Positions 54,393 to 64,000 of a stretch of DNA of 64,000 bases are shown piece after piece; position 1 is the stretch's first letter, and every line of letters starts with the position of its first letter. A model generated the notes under the pieces. The model saw only the letters and a program-made list of their open reading frames with translations, had not been told where the DNA came from and made no database searches. The position numbers and the translations under genes were made by a program. Source of the DNA: Macrostomum hystrix (taxonomy: Eukaryota; Platyhelminthes; Macrostomidae); contig CATNEN010000034.1 of the NCBI GenBank assembly GCA_950097015.1, positions 696,501-760,500 on the forward strand, given 5' to 3'.

Positions 54393-54830
54393 CTGCTAAT
54401 GCTGCTGCTGCTTCTGATGCTGCTGCTGCTGCTAATGCTGCTGCTGCTGCTAATGCTGCTGCTGCTGCTAATGCTGCTGCTGCTGCTAATGCTGCTGCTG
54501 CTTCTGACGCTGCTGCTGCTGCTAACGCTGCTGCTGCTGCTAATGCTGCTGCTGCTGCTAATGCTGCTGCTGCTGCTAATGCTGCTGCTGCTTCTAATGC
54601 TGCTGCTGCTGCTACTGTTGCTGCTGCTAATGCTGCTGCTGCTGCTAATGCTGCTGCTGCTGCTTATGCTGCTGCTGCTGCTACTGTTGCTGCTGCTAAT
54701 GTTGCTGCTGCTTCTAATGCTACTGCTGCTTCTAATGCTGCTGCTGCTTCTAATGCTGCTGCTGCTACTACTGTTGCTGCTGCTAATGCTGCTGCTGCTG
54801 CTAATGCTGCTGCTGCAGCTATAGCTACTA
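54393..54830. repeat. GCT-rich trinucleotide array (18-bp higher-order unit)
   Basis: GCTGCTGCTGCTGCTAAT-type 18-bp units with ACT, TCT and GTT variants. Open in both strands as poly-Leu/Met, poly-Ser or poly-Ala; intronic, so not coding. Confidence 0.93.
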
Positions 54831-56389
54831 ATACTACTACAGCTACTACCCACAGCCAGTAGACACGGGGGCATCTTGCAGATGAAGCCGAAAGAGTTGA
54901 ATATCTCTGGTCAAAAGTCCAGTTTGAGGCTAAAGTCATGAACTGCAATCCATTTAGCTGCTGCCTTTTCTAATCTCAGGCATGACCCCCTACCTCATCT
55001 ATCTGTCTGGATGTAAATGGCAGATTCTCTCTCATATTATATTCTCAAATAGAATGAATGAGCTGAACAGGAAGACGTCAGGACCCCATCGGCCTCATCT
55101 AGCCCCTCCAGTCCAGGTAGGCGACCTCAAAGCCCAACGGAAGTGGGCCAGTTTCCTTATCGCCATCTCTATTTGCATTAATGAGAGAGAGAGAGAGAAT
55201 GAGGGAGAAATGAACCTAGCCGTTATCGCATAATGAAAGCGGACCAAAGTAAATGATTATATCTTTTGGGATATTTTGGTAACCAAAAAGGGTTAGTCTT
55301 TAAGTAGTCCAGTACTCTGTCTACTATGTCTACTCTTTCTACTCCACGTACTCTGGATATCACGTACATCATTCAATGCTTCTATGTACCTAAAGCTGTT
55401 ACAAGGCTACAATTTTCTCTTTTTAAGACTCGCCAGCAAAGTCTTTCACTACTCAAACTTTGAATCCGCTGAGCACACGCATCTCTAACAGTTCTCAAAT
55501 TTGGCAGCTAAAAAAGAGTTGCACTAACAGCTTCCCTCTCCCCTCTCCGGTCTCCCACACCCCAAAAGCCAAGAAAGCGGTTGGCTTTTTACAACCTTTG
55601 CATCCGCCCCACTAGCCGCCTCCGACCCGAGGCGGCTGAGCAGTTCCGCCATCCCAAGGGCACTTTCCCGCCAGCTTCCCTCCGGCCTGGCGCCCTCTTT
55701 TAATTAAAAGAAAATCCAAGTCAATGCTCAGCCATTCCTTCAGCGAGGGTGGCGGGGGTTGAAAAAAGATGTTTTTTTCGTGGCTTCTTTCACTGTTTGG
55801 TCTTTCTTCTTCTCGGGACGGCCACCGCGCCCGCTCTGCTGGTGGCGTGTTTCTCCTGACATTTTCTGACTTTTCCCTGTTTTTTTAAGCGAACAAATGC
55901 TCCTCTAGGAGACCAGCAAATATGGGATCCTAATTCGATTGTAACCGCACTGGTATCTCCTCCGCCTCCTTCTGCTGCGGGGCCAGCTGCACTTTTTGGA
56001 CTTGAAAAAATATCGGCTTGATCAGGTTCGATCAGCACTTCTCGTGTGCTCACACAGTCCTGCCGATAATTTTTCTATCGGGTCTTCTAAACTGTCGAGC
56101 AGACTTTTCTACTCAAGTATTACCTATGCGAAAACATCTCTTTCGCATTTCGTCCTTATCTCCTTCTATCTACCTCTGTCCTTATCTCACCTACCTCTGT
56201 TCTTATCTCCTCTACATCTGTGTCCTTTTCTCATTACCTGTTCTTTTCTCATCTACCTGTTCTTTTCTCATCTACCTGTCCTTTTCTTATCTACCTCTGT
56301 CTTTATCTCAGTTTATCTACCTCTGTACATTATCTCATCTCTATCTATGTACATATCCTCTAAATCTCATCTACCTGTCCTTATCTTAT

Positions 56390-56695
56390 CCACCTCTGTC
56401 CTTATCTCATCTACCTGTTCCCTTATCTCATCTACCTGTTCCCTTATCTCATCTACCTGTTCCCTTATCTCATCTACCTGTTCCCTTATCTCATCTACCT
56501 GTTCCCTTATCTCATCTACCTGTTCCCTTATCTCATCTACCTGTTCCCTTATCTCATCTACCTGTTCCCTTATCTCATCTACCTGTTCCCTTATCTCATC
56601 TACCTGTTCCCTTATCTCATCTACCTGTTCTCTTATCTCATCTACCTGTTCCCTTATCTCATCTACCTGTTCCCTTATCTCATCTTCCTCTGTTC
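56390..56695. repeat. 21-bp minisatellite, about 14 copies
   Basis: CTTATCTCATCTACCTGTTC plus C, continuous to the edge of the C2A exon, with diverged CT-rich relatives from 56150. Confidence 0.95.
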
Positions 56696-56758
56696 TTACC
56701 TAATCAGCAAACTGTTATGCTCAGTTTCCCAAATCCCAGATACCAATCCAATCCTCAC

Positions 56759-57196
56759 AGGATCCGGGTCCTTCTCCAGCGAGCAGATTCCCTTCCACAT
56801 GACCTGCTTCTCGGAGAAGTCGACCTCAGCGAGTGGCACCTTCACCTGGCCGAGGCAGTCATCCAGAGAGCAGGGGTCATAGTCAAACACGGTGATCTCC
56901 AAGACGCTCCAGTTGATGTCCTGCTGCTTCAGCTCGAAGATAAACTCCTCTTCAAACTCCGGATTTAACGTGCGCTTGTGAATCTTCGTCGTTGTCTGGC
57001 TCTTCCGATTCGGCAGCAGAGCCACCCGACAGTACGGATTGATCTGGCCGGACGAGCTGTCCTTCGGCTGCAGCTCGATGGCCTGAATGATGCGCACAGT
57101 CAGGATGCCCGTCTCTTCGCGAAACTCCAGCGAGAAGTTCAACTGGCCGAAGGTCTCCTCCTGGATGCTCTGGATTGTGGCGTTTGCCTGCGTGTA
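56759..57196 (-). CDS. Synaptotagmin-like protein, C2A exon
   Basis: Acceptor CTCCCCGCAG; 146 codons, phase 0 in and out (CCT|GTGAGG). It begins YTQANATIQSIQEETFGQLN and contains a complete C2A: FSLEFREETGILTVRIIQA, LQPKDSSSGQINPYC, KIHKRTLNPEFEEEFIF, VFDYDPCSLDDCLGQV. Calcium-loop residues: first Asp kept (PKD), second replaced by Asn (INPY for SDPY), loop-3 DYD...D kept. Calcium affinity may thus be weakened. Closest recalled relatives are synaptotagmin 3/6/9/10, which act in regulated vesicle exocytosis. The N-terminal membrane anchor was not found in this window. Confidence 0.93.
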
Positions 57197-57239
57197 CTGC
57201 GGGGAGATTCGGGATTTGGGATTTGGGATTATTTATTTA

Positions 57240-57820
57240 GGATTTTGATGGGTTAGGGATAATTCATTAGGGTATTGATGGGTTTGGGATATCTCATTAG
57301 GGTATTGATGGGTTTGGGATAATTCATTAGGGTATTGATGGGTTTGGGATAATTCATTAGGGTATTGATGGGTTTAGGATAATTCATTAGGGTATTGATG
57401 GGTTTGGGATAATTCATTAGGATATTGATGGGTTTGGGATAATTCATTAGGATATTGATGGGTTTGGGATAATTCATTAGGATATTGATGGATTTGGGAG
57501 AATTCATTAGGATATTGATAGATTTAGGATAATTCATTAGGATATTGATGGGTTTGGGATAATTCATTAGGATATTGATGGGTTTAGGATAATTCATTAG
57601 GATATTGATGGGTTTGGGATAATTCATTAGGATTTTTATAGATTTAGGATAATTCATTAGGATATTGATGGGTTTGGGATAATTCATTAGGATGTTGATG
57701 GGTTTGGGATAATTCATTAGGGTATTGATGGGTTTGGGATAATTCATTAGGGTATTGATGGGTTTGGGATAATTCATTAGGGATATTGATGAATTTAGGA
57801 TAATTTATCAGGATATTGAT
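57240..57820. repeat. 30-bp minisatellite, about 19 copies
   Basis: Unit of 30 bp: GGGATAATTCATTAGGGTAT plus TGATGGGTTT. It starts about 45 bp upstream (gene sense) of the C2A exon, inside the intron 57197-60317. The 174-codon minus frame NYPKPINTLM is an artefact. Confidence 0.95.
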
Positions 57821-58365
57821 GGGTTTGATATAAATAATTATGAGCAATAAATAAGCAATGAGATGAAGCATCATCAGTAACCCTGTGATGTACTTTTGGG
57901 TCCGCAGTTGTTATTCATTTTTTGCAGTGCGCAATTCTATTTAGTATTAAAATACGTATTTATTGAAGCTTGGATTAATCTGAGAAGTTTGAGAGCATAA
58001 GCAACAGTGCGGTGTGAACTGAGCGGTGATTCCTGGCTTTGGAAGCAACTTATGCAGGGTCACTTCCCCAGGCCAAGAGCAGATAAGCCCCGCTGCTCCC
58101 TTCGGCTGCTCAAAGTCCGGCGCCACCCCAATCCTGCGTCGAGCCGTCAATCACAAACTGTGAGCAGCTTTTGTGAGGTGGGATAAACAGGATAAATGGA
58201 TTCTTTCAATTTCCCATTTCCAATATTTTACTTACTATTAGTGACATTCGATAAGCGCGATACTATGAAATGAGATTGGGATCGGAAACGGCCGGTCAAG
58301 CAGCCACGGGATCATGATCATGGGATGTAATCAGAATAATAGAATGAGATCTGGATAATAAAATA
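57821..58365. other. Intronic sequence, nothing recognised
   Basis: No exon or repeat family identified. Confidence 0.45.
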
Positions 58366-58369
58366 GAAA

Positions 58370-58705
58370 CAGGATGACAGGAAGGATCAGGATCACAAGA
58401 TGGAATCAGGATTACAGGATGGGATCAGGATGACAGGATGGGATCAGGATTACAGGGTGGGATCAGGATGACAGGATGGGATCAGGATTACAGGGTGGGA
58501 TCAGGATGACAGGATGGATCAGGATTACAGGATGGGATCAGGATGACAGGATGGGATCAGGATGACAGGATGGGATCAGGATGACAGGATGGAGTCAGGA
58601 TGACAGTATGGGATCAGGATGACAGGATGGGATCAGGATGTCAGGATGGGATCAGGATGTCAGGATGGGATCAGGATGACAGTATGGGATCAGGATGACA
58701 GGATG
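58370..58705. repeat. 19-bp minisatellite, about 17 copies
   Basis: GATGGGATCAGGATGACAG with TTACAGGG and TGTCAGG variants; intronic. Confidence 0.93.
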
Positions 58706-59270
58706 GGATTGGGATAATGCTGAGACAGTGAAGACAGATCGGGATTAGGGTGATTTAGCATTTAGCGGGGATAAGAAATGTGAGATTTGGAATGATTATT
58801 TAAGGGACACAGAACGATGCCAAGAAAGGGGGGCAGGGGAGATGGGCGATATACGAAATCTGAGGATCAGGTACGGCAGGGGATCAGAGGGGCGCAGGCA
58901 ATAATTCGTATCGGATATCAACACTGCACGGGCTCTCGGGCCAGCTCTCGTGAGCAGTCTCAGCTTCTGAGAGGCAGGGAAATGTAAGAAAGCAATCCTC
59001 ATTGTTCTCATTCGCGGGGTTCAAATGCTTTGTCAAAACAGCATGGCAGCTTGGGACAGGCATTCAACTGCACCTGTACTCACTACTCTGCCCATCCTCT
59101 CAGCCTGAGTAAACTTCAGTTCCCCAGTCCGACCCCTGGCTCGAGGTACCGGGCTTGGAGCATGTCCTAAGCCCCTCTGTGTGCCTTGGGCTAATTTTCA
59201 ATTCATCCAGCACTGCGACAAGGCAAACTGCGACGAAACCCCGCAAACTACACCGGGTGCAGCCACACGG
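58706..59270. other. Intronic sequence, nothing recognised
   Basis: No supported feature. Confidence 0.45.
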
Positions 59271-59615
<345 letters not shown>

Positions 59616-60317
59616 CCCGGGAGAAATCAAATTTCTATTCTTCACTTTGTTCCGTGCAAAAGCAAGCTGGAAACGCAAGCACGCATATTCAGTTGTAAGA
59701 AATAGAAAATCAATAGTAACGCATCGGCCCATCCGCATAGTAACTAGGGGCTTTAGTACCGGACTCTTAGCCTATATTGTTCTAACACTTTCAAAGGATG
59801 TTCGCAATTGTGAAGAAAAAACATGTAAAGACAGGTTGCGAATTTCTCTAGATCTATAGAGAATTAGCTAATCTTGTGGACTCGCGTGACAGAATCTTAA
59901 TTAAGTATTAGTTGGAAAAATGTGAAAAAAAAGAATTCTATTCTTTGAATCTCTTGGCTGTCATATTTTCCCAGAAAATTTCCCTGTTGAATCAAACAGG
60001 GAATTAGGGATTTGACTAGTAATTAGCGCAAAATCACAGCAGCATGCCATCCAGTGACGCAAGCCACACTAAAAATTCAACATCAATTATAAAGATTTTA
60101 GTTCATTTTATTACAATTTGATTTACGACAATTCTTAGAAAACAGAAGAGTCTCACGACAATTCTTAGAAATCAATCAAAAAGGACATTTGAATTCTCAG
60201 AAAACTCTTGAGTTCAGATCATTGTCGTCGTTTGAGGTGAATCTTGGACTAATAGAACAGACTAGAAATGACACTTGGCTCTCAGATTTGCACAATGGCT
60301 CCCGTTGAGCAGCTTAC
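59616..60317. other. Intronic sequence with a possible minus-strand poly(A) signal
   Basis: No exon seen. TTTATT at 60107-60112 is AATAAA on the minus strand, about 210 bp after the exon at 60318; reading through that donor gives a stop at 60282-60284. Intronic polyadenylation is possible but untested. Confidence 0.3.
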
Positions 60318-60589
60318 CAGCTTGGAGTACAGGTCCGCGTTAATCTTGGAAGCGTCGATGGCGTCTTGCATGCTGGCCCTTCGCCGCTCCCTCTTGAACT
60401 CGTTGGGAAACGCGACTCGCCCGCCACCAGCTGCCTCCGAAGACATAGTTGAACTAGCCGACGAAGCCTCAATTGAAGATGATGACAATATTGCTGCTGC
60501 TGCTGCTGCTGCTGCTGCTTCTGCTACAGGTGGCTCGGCTGCTGTCAGGGAGTTTAGTGAGCTGTTGCTAAGTTCGACTGCGGCAGCGG
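60318..60589 (-). CDS. Synaptotagmin-like protein, linker exon
   Basis: Acceptor CCCCATTTTCTTCAG (exon from 60589, two bases into a codon), donor CTG|GTAAGC at 60317, phase 0 out. It encodes a Ser/Ala-rich linker with an Ala run, then VAFPNEFKRERRRASMQDAI, then DASKINADLYSKL. KINADLY corresponds to the KINPELY stretch preceding C2A in synaptotagmins 3/6/9/10, and RRRAS is a basophilic-kinase-like site. It joins directly to YTQANAT in the C2A exon. Confidence 0.8.
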
Positions 60590-61160
60590 CTGAAGAAAAT
60601 GGGGAGTAGTGGAGATGAGGAGGAGAATTCGTGACAGCGATCCCAGCCAATAATAGCGCGACCTAGGCCTCTCTCCCACGGATCCTGAAGCCTATACTAT
60701 CTTTATTTCTTCTATCGGGATTGTGGACTATTTTGCTCACTGGTGGCAGGGCCGGGTGACGCAGTCCACTTAACCGCAATACACCACTCACTCTAGGCTA
60801 TATACTGCGGCCTGCATAATCTGGTTAGGAAGAAATGGGAAGATATAAAGAGAGGGAGATGGCGAGATGCGGTTTCGGGGCTGGCGGCGGAGAAAATGAA
60901 GTGTGGGACGGAGGGGATCACCTGAGGCCGCTGCGGCTAAGCCGGATTATCCCCTGCCCGATCGCTTCACAATTTTTGTCACAATCGAATCTCCTCTTTC
61001 ATTTTCTCCGGCTATCAGTGCCAACTGCAGCTATATAAATAGGCTGCGGGTGGCACTAGGTAATTATACGGACATTCGCGCCGAAGGTCGCGAGTTTGTT
61101 TCCGCAGCAAAGTGTGGTACGCAACTGTGTAAGAATGATTAAATGATATCTAAAAAATCG
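60590..61160. other. Intronic sequence, nothing recognised
   Basis: No supported exon. Short plus frames around 60835-61140 lack domain support. Confidence 0.4.
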
Positions 61161-61177
61161 CTAACTTAAAAAAAATG

Positions 61178-61300
61178 TACAATCAAACATGATCCAAAAT
61201 CGAACATGATCCAACATAGAACATGATCCCAAATCGAACATGATCCCAAATCGAACATGATCCCAAATCGAACATGATCCTAGATCGAACTTATCCCAAA
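61178..61300. repeat. 17-bp minisatellite, forward arm (about 7 copies)
   Basis: AAATCGAACATGATCCC repeats. The reverse complement of this unit differs at only two positions from the unit at 61677-62345. Confidence 0.9.
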
Positions 61301-61676
61301 ACGGCAAAATGCATATACAGGTATAAAAACATATATTCGCTTAAAAACGTAAGTACAAATGCATATTAGTTGTCACATACTATTTTATAGATTTCTAACG
61401 GGAAGGTCCTGGTCTTGTGATTGACCTCCGCAAAAAATAAATTCAAATCCAGTGGATTATTTCTGTCCTATATATCGAAGCATCGTCAGGCCGCCATCAA
61501 AGCCCGGGCGTGTGCCAGGTGGGGCGGAAGCCGGCTGCCAACTCAAGTATAGAGAGCGGCTGTCGTGTCTTTGTGTGCGTTTTTTGTTTCTTAGGTGAAA
61601 ATTTGCATTCAGTCCACTGACTGCCCTTATTTGTTTGCCAACTGAGGCATGCACACGGCCATATTCCATTGGGGAT

Positions 61677-62345
61677 TGGGATCACGATCGATCTGGGATC
61701 ACGATCGATCTGGGATCACGATCGATTTGGGATCATGATCGATTTGGGATCATGATTGATTTGGGATCATCTTAGATTTGGGATCATCTTAGATTTGGGA
61801 TCATCTTAGATTTGGGATCATGATTGATTTGGGATCATCTTAGATTTGGGATCATCTTAGATTTGGGATCATCTTAGATTTGGGATCATGATTGATTTGG
61901 GATCATCTTAGATTTGGGATCATCTTAGATTTGGGATCATCTTAGATTTGGGATCATCTTAGATTTGGGATCATCTTAGATTTGGGATCATCTTAGATTT
62001 GGGATCATCTTAGATTTGGGATCATCTTAGATTTGGGATTTGGGATCATCTTAGATTTGGGATCATCTTAGATTTGGGATCATCTTAGATTTGGGATCAT
62101 CTTAGATTTGGGATCATCTTAGATTTGGGATCATCTTAGATTTGGGATCATCTTAGATTTGGGATCATCTTAGATTTGGGATTTGGGATCATCTTAGATT
62201 TGGGATCATCTTAGATTTGGGATCATCTTAGATTTGGGATTTGGGATCATCTTAGATTTGGGATCATCTTAGATTTGGGATTTGGGATCATCTTAGATTT
62301 GGGATCATCTTAGATTTGGGATCATCTTAGATTTGGAATCATCTT
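61677..62345. repeat. 17-bp minisatellite, inverted arm (about 39 copies)
   Basis: GGGATCATCTTAGATTT repeats. The left edge has older variants (GGGATCACGATCGATCT, GGGATCATGATCGATTT) intermediate to the forward arm. Four places carry an extra GGGATTT. Confidence 0.95.
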
Positions 62346-62503
62346 AGATTAAGGTTCTTAGGTTCCGATTCCTTTGCTAAAACTAACAACAGTTTTTTCC
62401 GCTTAGATTTTTTGACTTCTAATGAATTCAAATAACTACTTGAGAGTAGTAGACTGCAGAAAAAAGTGGTTATATTTGAGAGTGCTTGAGCTCGCAGACT
62501 CGC

Positions 62504-62692
62504 CTTGCAAGTCCTGCATGTTGAACATGGTCGATGCCAGACTCTGGGCTCGCTTCCGTAAGCCGCCTCCGCCGCTGCCAGGGCCGCCGCCACCGAGACC
62601 GCCGACGGCGCCGCGGCTTCGACTGGCGATCGACAGGAGTGGCGACCTTGTTGGACTGGCGGCTACTCCCGCACCGCTGCCGCTGCCGCCCG
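62504..62692 (-). CDS. Candidate upstream linker exon of the synaptotagmin-like gene
   Basis: 189 nt on the minus strand from acceptor CTTTGGCTTCTAG (exon from 62692) to CAAG|GCGAGT at 62503. It encodes a Gly/Ser-rich segment, then GGLRKRAQSLASTMFNMQDL. The end phase (1) fits the exon at 60589 exactly, but requires a GC donor. Its strong GC richness relative to the flanks supports coding. Membership in this gene is inferred from strand, phase and composition only. Confidence 0.4.
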
Positions 62693-62734
62693 CTAGAAGC
62701 CAAAGCAGAGGATTCGAGTGAAGCTTGATCGACT

Positions 62735-63003
62735 TAATAATAATAATAGTAATCATAATAATTGCAGGAGGGCTGCGGGCAATGGTACATCATTACACTA
62801 CACACGCACACAGATACCGCATGCAGGCACACGCTCACACAGGTGTGTACATCTATCTGCCTAGACTTTCTCATCGTCAGCCAGTGTACACTTTGTCAGC
62901 CAGTGTGCCTTGGAGGTTGGCCCAAATGAATGTGGCCTCGCCGCGGAAGCGAGCTCAGGTACCTTAGTGCGAGAGGCAAACGCGTTAATCGCTCTGCCAA
63001 TCG
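62735..63003 (-). repeat. SINE family A copy
   Basis: Minus-strand head TTGGCAGAGCGATTAACGCG and B-box region GAGCTCGCTTCC (diverged), body matching 18268-18612 with internal deletion, and an (AAT)n tail at 62735-62762. Confidence 0.8.
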
Positions 63004-63596
63004 GCGCTTGTTCAGCTTATTGTCTTAACAAATTTCTATACTTAATGCAGCGTGAAAAACAGGCGAGCTTGTGACTTAGCTGAAAACTTCTCTGAAAGCG
63101 CAGGAAAGTTCGAAGCAGAATTGCGTGAGCGAGCGGACAGATTTGGCTGGAGAAAAAGTTTGTCTTTTTCTAGCCAAGAAAACATCTCAGCCTAGCTTCT
63201 GCTGCTGCTCCTGCTCCTGCTGCTGCTGCTGCTGCTGAGCAGTCGAAATAATTCTTCTCCTGATGCTGCTTGGGAAGATTAAGCATAAAAAGGGCCGAAT
63301 ATGGGCCCCGCCCACTCAGCCGCCACACAAGGTCAGCAGCGATTAGTATCTGAGGATTTCGTCTGCTTTCTAAGCTTCTATTCCCCATCTTACTCGCCCC
63401 ATGACCCCCAGTCATGGAAGTATTGTATGCTCAGGACAAGTGCTTACTCATTCAACTCTGGCTATAGACAGAATATTTCTGTGACTTATTGAGACCAATA
63501 TGAATACACAGTCGCTATTGCCGCTAATGCAAAACTCCACAAAGCATCTTTGGCTGAGACTTTTCATTACACATATTGTATTGAAAGAAAGAAATA
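63004..63596. other. Intergenic or intronic, short CTG tract
   Basis: A short interrupted (CTG)n at 63200-63237. No supported gene. Confidence 0.4.
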
Positions 63597-64000
63597 CTGA
63601 GGGACTGATGGACTGATGGACTGAGGGACTGAGGGACTGATGGACTGAGGGACTGAGGGACTGATGGACTGAGGGACTGATGGACTGAGGGACTGATGGA
63701 CTGATGGACTGAGGGACTGATGGACTGATGGACTGAGGGACTGATGGACTGAGGGACTGATGGACTGACGGACGGAGGGACTAAGGGACTGATGGACTGA
63801 TGGACTGAGGGACTGATGGACTGATGGACTGATGGACTGATGGACTGATGGACTGATGGACTGAGGGACTGATGGACTTATGGACTGATGGACTGATGGA
63901 CTGATGGACTGAGGGACTGATGGACTGATGGACTGAGGGACTGATGGACTGATGGACTGAGGGACTGATGGACTGAGGGACTGAGGGACTGATGGACTGA
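63597..64000. repeat. 8-bp minisatellite, continues past the window
   Basis: GACTGATG and GACTGAGG units mixed, about 50 copies, running off the end of the window. Confidence 0.97.

Larger units (their letters stand above)
53943..56758. other. Large intron between C2A and C2B exons
   Basis: Contains the CTG/CTA-rich array (54393-54830), unique DNA (54835-56150; no exon identified, a minus frame at 56053-55790 has no domain) and the 21-bp array. Donor CCT|GTGAGG at 56758; acceptor GTACCAG at 53934. Confidence 0.75.

Noticed and set aside
57253-57777. NYPKPINTLM repeat protein
   Set aside because: 30-bp array in an intron; the unit is a multiple of three and stop-free.
60268-60609. Plus-strand 113-codon gene
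   Set aside because: Antisense shadow of the synaptotagmin linker exon, which has splice sites and homologous motifs on the minus strand.

Overview
The window is animal nuclear DNA. It holds intron-split genes, a protocadherin, a synaptotagmin-type tandem-C2 protein, tRNA-derived SINEs, two LTR retrotransposons and an interstitial (TTAGGG)n tract. The species cannot be read from the sequence. The very high minisatellite load, moderate GC, and an AG splice acceptor lying a few bases before several start codons (as expected with spliced-leader trans-splicing) fit a lophotrochozoan, perhaps a free-living flatworm such as Macrostomum. That placement is inference.

Layout. 0-3 kb: a (CTG)30 tract and a minus-strand secreted protein with two cystatin domains (1534-2331). 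3.48-10.40 kb: a nearly intact BEL/Pao LTR retrotransposon with LTRs, 5-bp target duplication, primer site, polypurine tract, gag and a 1545-codon pol. 10.4-15.4 kb: AT-rich, gene-poor DNA with one candidate first exon (12931) and a SINE. 15.5-17 kb: a candidate exon running into a 26-bp array. 19.4-21.1 and 25.1-26.2 kb: two copies of one module (34-bp array plus unique flank). These bracket a typical 2-Cys peroxiredoxin gene (23.0-24.8 kb) whose only visible intron is mostly a 29-bp array. 27.0-28.7 kb: a C2H2 zinc-finger exon and a probable polyQ exon. 29.6-39.2 kb: mostly satellites (35-bp, CTAT, 24-bp, purine-rich, 33-bp and 23-bp units).

39.25-48.53 kb (plus): a seven-repeat protocadherin with signal peptide, transmembrane helix and PDZ-type C-terminus. 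Its first intron holds a 750-bp and a 1.6-kb array, and its last intron is 73 nt with telomere repeats against the acceptor. 48.8-53.1 kb: a 25-bp array, a 2054-bp non-autonomous LTR element with identical 350-bp LTRs (minus orientation), and a 92-bp array. 53.3-62.7 kb (minus): a synaptotagmin-like gene whose C2A, C2B and linker exons splice in phase, with a different minisatellite family in nearly every intron. The window ends inside an 8-bp array.

The genes do not form a pathway. The unifying feature is that introns and intergenic DNA are filled with separate tandem-repeat families. Most long open frames in those arrays exist only because the repeat unit lacks stops, and they are not called as genes.
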